Positions 61,960 to 64,000 of a stretch of 64,000 bases of DNA are shown here, in pieces. The stretch lies in assembly GCF_004135935.1 (NCBI RefSeq), contig NZ_CP025086.1, positions 2,728,001-2,792,000 of the forward strand. The letters run 5' to 3'. This DNA comes from Methylovirgula ligni (GTDB lineage Bacteria; Pseudomonadota; Alphaproteobacteria; Rhizobiales; Beijerinckiaceae). A program made the translations under genes and the position numbers. The notes under the pieces are model-generated. The model saw nothing but the letters and a program-made list of their open reading frames with translations. It was not told the origin of the DNA and did no database searches. Every line of letters begins with the position of its first letter. Within the stretch, counting starts at the first letter, position 1.

Positions 61960-63016
61960 CAAATGTGGCGTGGGTAACCAGTACTGAGGTTCCCTCGCGG
62001 CCGCTCACAACGTCAACCCGGGCTTCGAGCTGTTGGGCGAGCGCGTTGACGATGGTGGTGCCCAGGCCGGATTTTGGCTGTGCAAAAACACCAACCGGCG
62101 CGCCGACCCCGTTGTCCGCGACCGAGAGCTTCCAATTCGTCCCAGCGATGGCGAATCCAACCGTTATTTGCCGATTAGTTCTGTCGTCGGTGAAGGCGTG
62201 CTTGAGTGCATTCAGAATGAGTTCGGTAACGATCAAGCCGAGACTTACGGCCTCGCGTGAGGTCACGGTGCCTGCGTCGCTGATCACCTTCAGCGTCGCC
62301 GGGCGGTAATCACCGATCATCGATGTTTTGAGGCTGTCGCAAAGTTGGGTCAGGTAGGGCGCCATTTCAACCGGGCCCGTGGCCCCGGTGGCATGGAGGT
62401 GCTTTTGAACCGCAGCCACCGACAAAACGCGTTTGTGGGCGTCCTGCAGTTGAAGTCTGGTTTCCTCCGAGGTCACCATTCGCGACTTCATCAGAATGAT
62501 GGCGGCGATAATTTGCAAGCTATTGCCGACCCGGTGCTCCAATTCTTCGAGCAGCATATCCTTCTCTTGCAAGAGCGCCTGCTGCTTCCGCAGCAGTTCC
62601 TCTCTTTCGCGCTCCAAGGCGCGTCGCGCGGTCACATCTTCGATGCCCAACAGAAGGGTCGTATGGGAATTGCCTTCGTAGAACACCTTGCGGGCATTCA
62701 ACAGCATCGTACGCTGTCCAAGCTCGGGAAAGTGACGTTCAACTTCGTAGTCGTCCATCACGCCGTGCTCTGGAACGATCCTTTCAAGCAATAATCTGAG
62801 TTCGGGAATATCCCATTGCCCGTCTCCCAGCTCGTAAACGAGTTGACCCTGTGTGTTGCCCGAAGCAACCTTGAACGTCCGGTAGAAGGAGCGGCTGGCA
62901 GCGAGTACGCGAAGGTCCTTGTCGAGTACGAGAAGAGGCTCACGGACGGTGTCGACGATCGCCTGCGCAAGTGTTCGAGCATCACTGTTTTCGATAAAAG
63001 GCTGACTATCGCGCAT
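61889..63016 (-). CDS. PAS-HisKA_2 sensor histidine kinase
   Basis: Soluble kinase of 375 residues. A PAS domain (about 15-130) has EPLLVLDKDLRVLAASRSFY and LLLGIEDVTARRALERE. A coiled coil leads to the dimerisation/phosphorylation helix with His161 in LLEELEHRVGNSLQIIAAII (HisKA_2 type). The ATPase domain follows, with the N-box SLGLIVTELILNALKHAF, a G1 box VADNGVGAP and G2 GLGTTIVNAL. Kinases of this group commonly feed PhyR in the alphaproteobacterial general stress response. The adjacent lone receiver is its natural partner candidate. Confidence 0.92.
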   Translation of the reverse strand: MRDSQPFIENSDARTLAQAIVDTVREPLLVLDKDLRVLAASRSFYRTFKVASGNTQGQLVYELGDGQWDIPELRLLLERIVPEHGVMDDYEVERHFPELGQRTMLLNARKVFYEGNSHTTLLLGIEDVTARRALEREREELLRKQQALLQEKDMLLEELEHRVGNSLQIIAAIILMKSRMVTSEETRLQLQDAHKRVLSVAAVQKHLHATGATGPVEMAPYLTQLCDSLKTSMIGDYRPATLKVISDAGTVTSREAVSLGLIVTELILNALKHAFTDDRTNRQITVGFAIAGTNWKLSVADNGVGAPVGVFAQPKSGLGTTIVNALAQQLEARVDVVSGREGTSVLVTHATFAKMPDEASQERGLSSPTSIPGHA

Positions 63017-63470
63017 AAGGACCTCTCGCAGCGTGTCGCAATGTTCGTCGCGACGATACTTGCGCCTCGATCCGAGTGGGCAGTCCCACTCCTCGTCAAT
63101 GGGCAGCTACAGCGAAGGTTCCATGATCTGCAAATGGTGGCCTCGCGCGAAATCCATGGCTACCTTCAAAACGGAATGGTCAGATTGGCTTTTGCGGAAT
63201 ACCGAAGGTAATTTTCCGAAAGTGTTCAATTCCGAACAGTCTCCGGACTGTTTGCGCAGCAGAGTGAGCCGCCGCGAACGTGCATCTCAGTGCCCCGGCA
63301 CGGACGCTTCGTCACGGTCTCTCGACACCTCCCTCAAAGTCCGTCGGGAGCAAAGAGGCCGCCAGCGCAGGCGGCCTCTTTCAATTGAAATGATTAGAAA
63401 CGCATCGCCGAGGAACAGAAACTCGCGCCCGTCACCGATCGTTTCTAAAATCGCGAGCAGGAGAACGTAG
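63017..63470. other. Intergenic between kinase and Gly/His-rich gene
   Basis: 454 bases without a convincing gene; frames here are tails of antisense frames of the kinase. It contains a short inverted repeat (TGTTC at 63223, GAACA) and the strong hairpin at 63352-63381. GGAAC occurs at 63412 but no CGTT lies at the right distance, so no EcfG promoter is called. Confidence 0.5.
63352..63381. terminator. Strong GC-rich hairpin
   Basis: Perfect 12-base arms AAAGAGGCCGCC (63352-63363) and GGCGGCCTCTTT (63370-63381) around AGCGCA. The shape fits an intrinsic terminator with short T/A flanks. No gene obviously ends just before it, so it may act as an attenuator or insulator for the gene at 63471. 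Confidence 0.6.
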
Positions 63471-63911
63471 ATGAAAAATATTCTGAAAGCTGCAAACACT
63501 TCTATTTTGGTTGCGGGACTTTTTGCAGGCTCAGCAATGGCGGCGCCAATTCTCGGATCGAATTCCTTCAGCCGCGTCGCTGCGCCTGAACAGAATATCG
63601 AGCTGGCGCAGTTTATCTTCGGCGGCCACAATTATTGTTGGTATGATTCCGCTTGGAGTGGTCCGGGCTGGTATTGGTGCGGTTATGCGGGCCGTCGCGG
63701 ATTAGGCTTCGGAGGTGGCGCGGGCTTCCATGGATGGAGCCGCAGCGGTGGCGGACATCATGGCGGTGGGCATGGGGCGCATGGCGGCGGAATGCATGGC
63801 GGTCGTCCCGGCGGCGGTGGTGGACATGTCGGTGGCGGTGGTCATGGAGGCGGCGGACATGGCGGTGGTGGACATGGCGGCGGCGGTCATGGCGGTGGTG
63901 GCCACAAATAA
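63471..63911 (+). CDS. Secreted Gly/His-repeat protein
   Basis: A 146-residue protein with signal peptide TSILVAGLFAGSAMA-AP. A middle part has NYCWYDSAWSGPGWYWCGYA (two Cys, many Trp/Tyr). The C-terminal half is made of Gly-His repeats, the last part an almost perfect GGGGH pentapeptide series. The ribosome site is CAGGAG. Repeats of this kind bind Ni2+, Zn2+ or Cu2+; a periplasmic metal-binding or matrix role is possible but not shown. The 15-base DNA repeats make length variation likely. Confidence 0.85.
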   Translation: MKNILKAANTSILVAGLFAGSAMAAPILGSNSFSRVAAPEQNIELAQFIFGGHNYCWYDSAWSGPGWYWCGYAGRRGLGFGGGAGFHGWSRSGGGHHGGGHGAHGGGMHGGRPGGGGGHVGGGGHGGGGHGGGGHGGGGHGGGGHK

Positions 63912-63934
63912 TATTTGGAAGCGCAAAAGATCAG

Positions 63935-63964
63935 GCATCAGGCGCTACGGCGTCTGGTGCTTTT
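63935..63964 (+). terminator. Rho-independent terminator after the Gly/His-rich gene
   Basis: Stem GCATCAGGCGC (63935-63945) pairs with GCGTCTGGTGC (63950-63960) with two G-U pairs and loop TACG, followed by TTTT. It lies 23 bases after the stop codon. Confidence 0.8.
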
Positions 63965-64000
63965 CTGTGCGCAGAGAACCTTGGCTTTGAGATAAACGGT

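Overview
The window is a high-GC (estimated 60-65%, by eye) stretch of an alphaproteobacterial chromosome, most likely Hyphomicrobiales and possibly near Beijerinckiaceae. This rests on gene content (EcfG-type promoters, guaB/rsmB-like/guaA order, Ppx-RlmE pair, autotransporter, cyanase, oleate hydratase) and not on a database search. No rRNA, tRNA, CRISPR array or intact insertion sequence was recognised.

Layout. 0-9.3 kb: the 3' end of mgtE, a convergent two-gene ABC transporter (fused double permease plus ATPase), a secreted caspase-fold protein whose catalytic His and Cys are both replaced, a ppx-rlmE operon, and an AT-richer two-gene unit whose second protein carries an Rx6H HEPN-type motif. 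9.3-17.8 kb: an MFS exporter, the GMP synthesis genes guaB and guaA with an rsmB-like methyltransferase, and an AT-rich dGTPase-like gene that looks acquired. 17.8-31.6 kb: lytic transglycosylase, glutathione transferase, a 2-keto-acid (indolepyruvate/pyruvate type) decarboxylase followed by an AEC (auxin efflux carrier) family transporter, a secreted hydrolase, an aldehyde dehydrogenase, a MerR regulator with a textbook operator in front of a reductase, two SDRs, LysR, an epimerase and a GMC oxidoreductase. 31.6-43.2 kb: oleate hydratase, small stress or redox proteins, a WYL regulator, a LysR/SDR pair, TetR overlapping cyanase, Ada, DUF72, a YfgM-like protein and Der. 43.3-51.8 kb: outer-membrane and secreted proteins, dominated by a 1,651-residue autotransporter with about nine clear 26-27 residue repeats. 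51.8-64 kb: small stress-like proteins, a transglutaminase, a P-type proton ATPase, an AI-2E family protein, a glycogen-debranching-like enzyme, a single-domain response regulator overlapping tail-to-tail with a HisKA_2 kinase, and a Gly/His-repeat secreted protein.

Themes. (1) Two perfect GGAAC-N16-CGTT sites lie in front of tiny membrane proteins at 53.1 and 58.7 kb. With the HisKA_2 kinase and lone receiver, the last 12 kb looks like part of an alphaproteobacterial general stress regulon. (2) Intergenic gaps hold decayed gene pieces: the C-terminus of a lytic transglycosylase, the middle of a MerR regulator and the TPGR segment of a DEAD-box helicase. (3) The best candidate for an undescribed system is the coupled pair at 7951-9311 (winged-helix-like protein plus HEPN-like protein) preceded by overlapping palindromes. 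The pseudo-caspase at 4052-5707 is the second.
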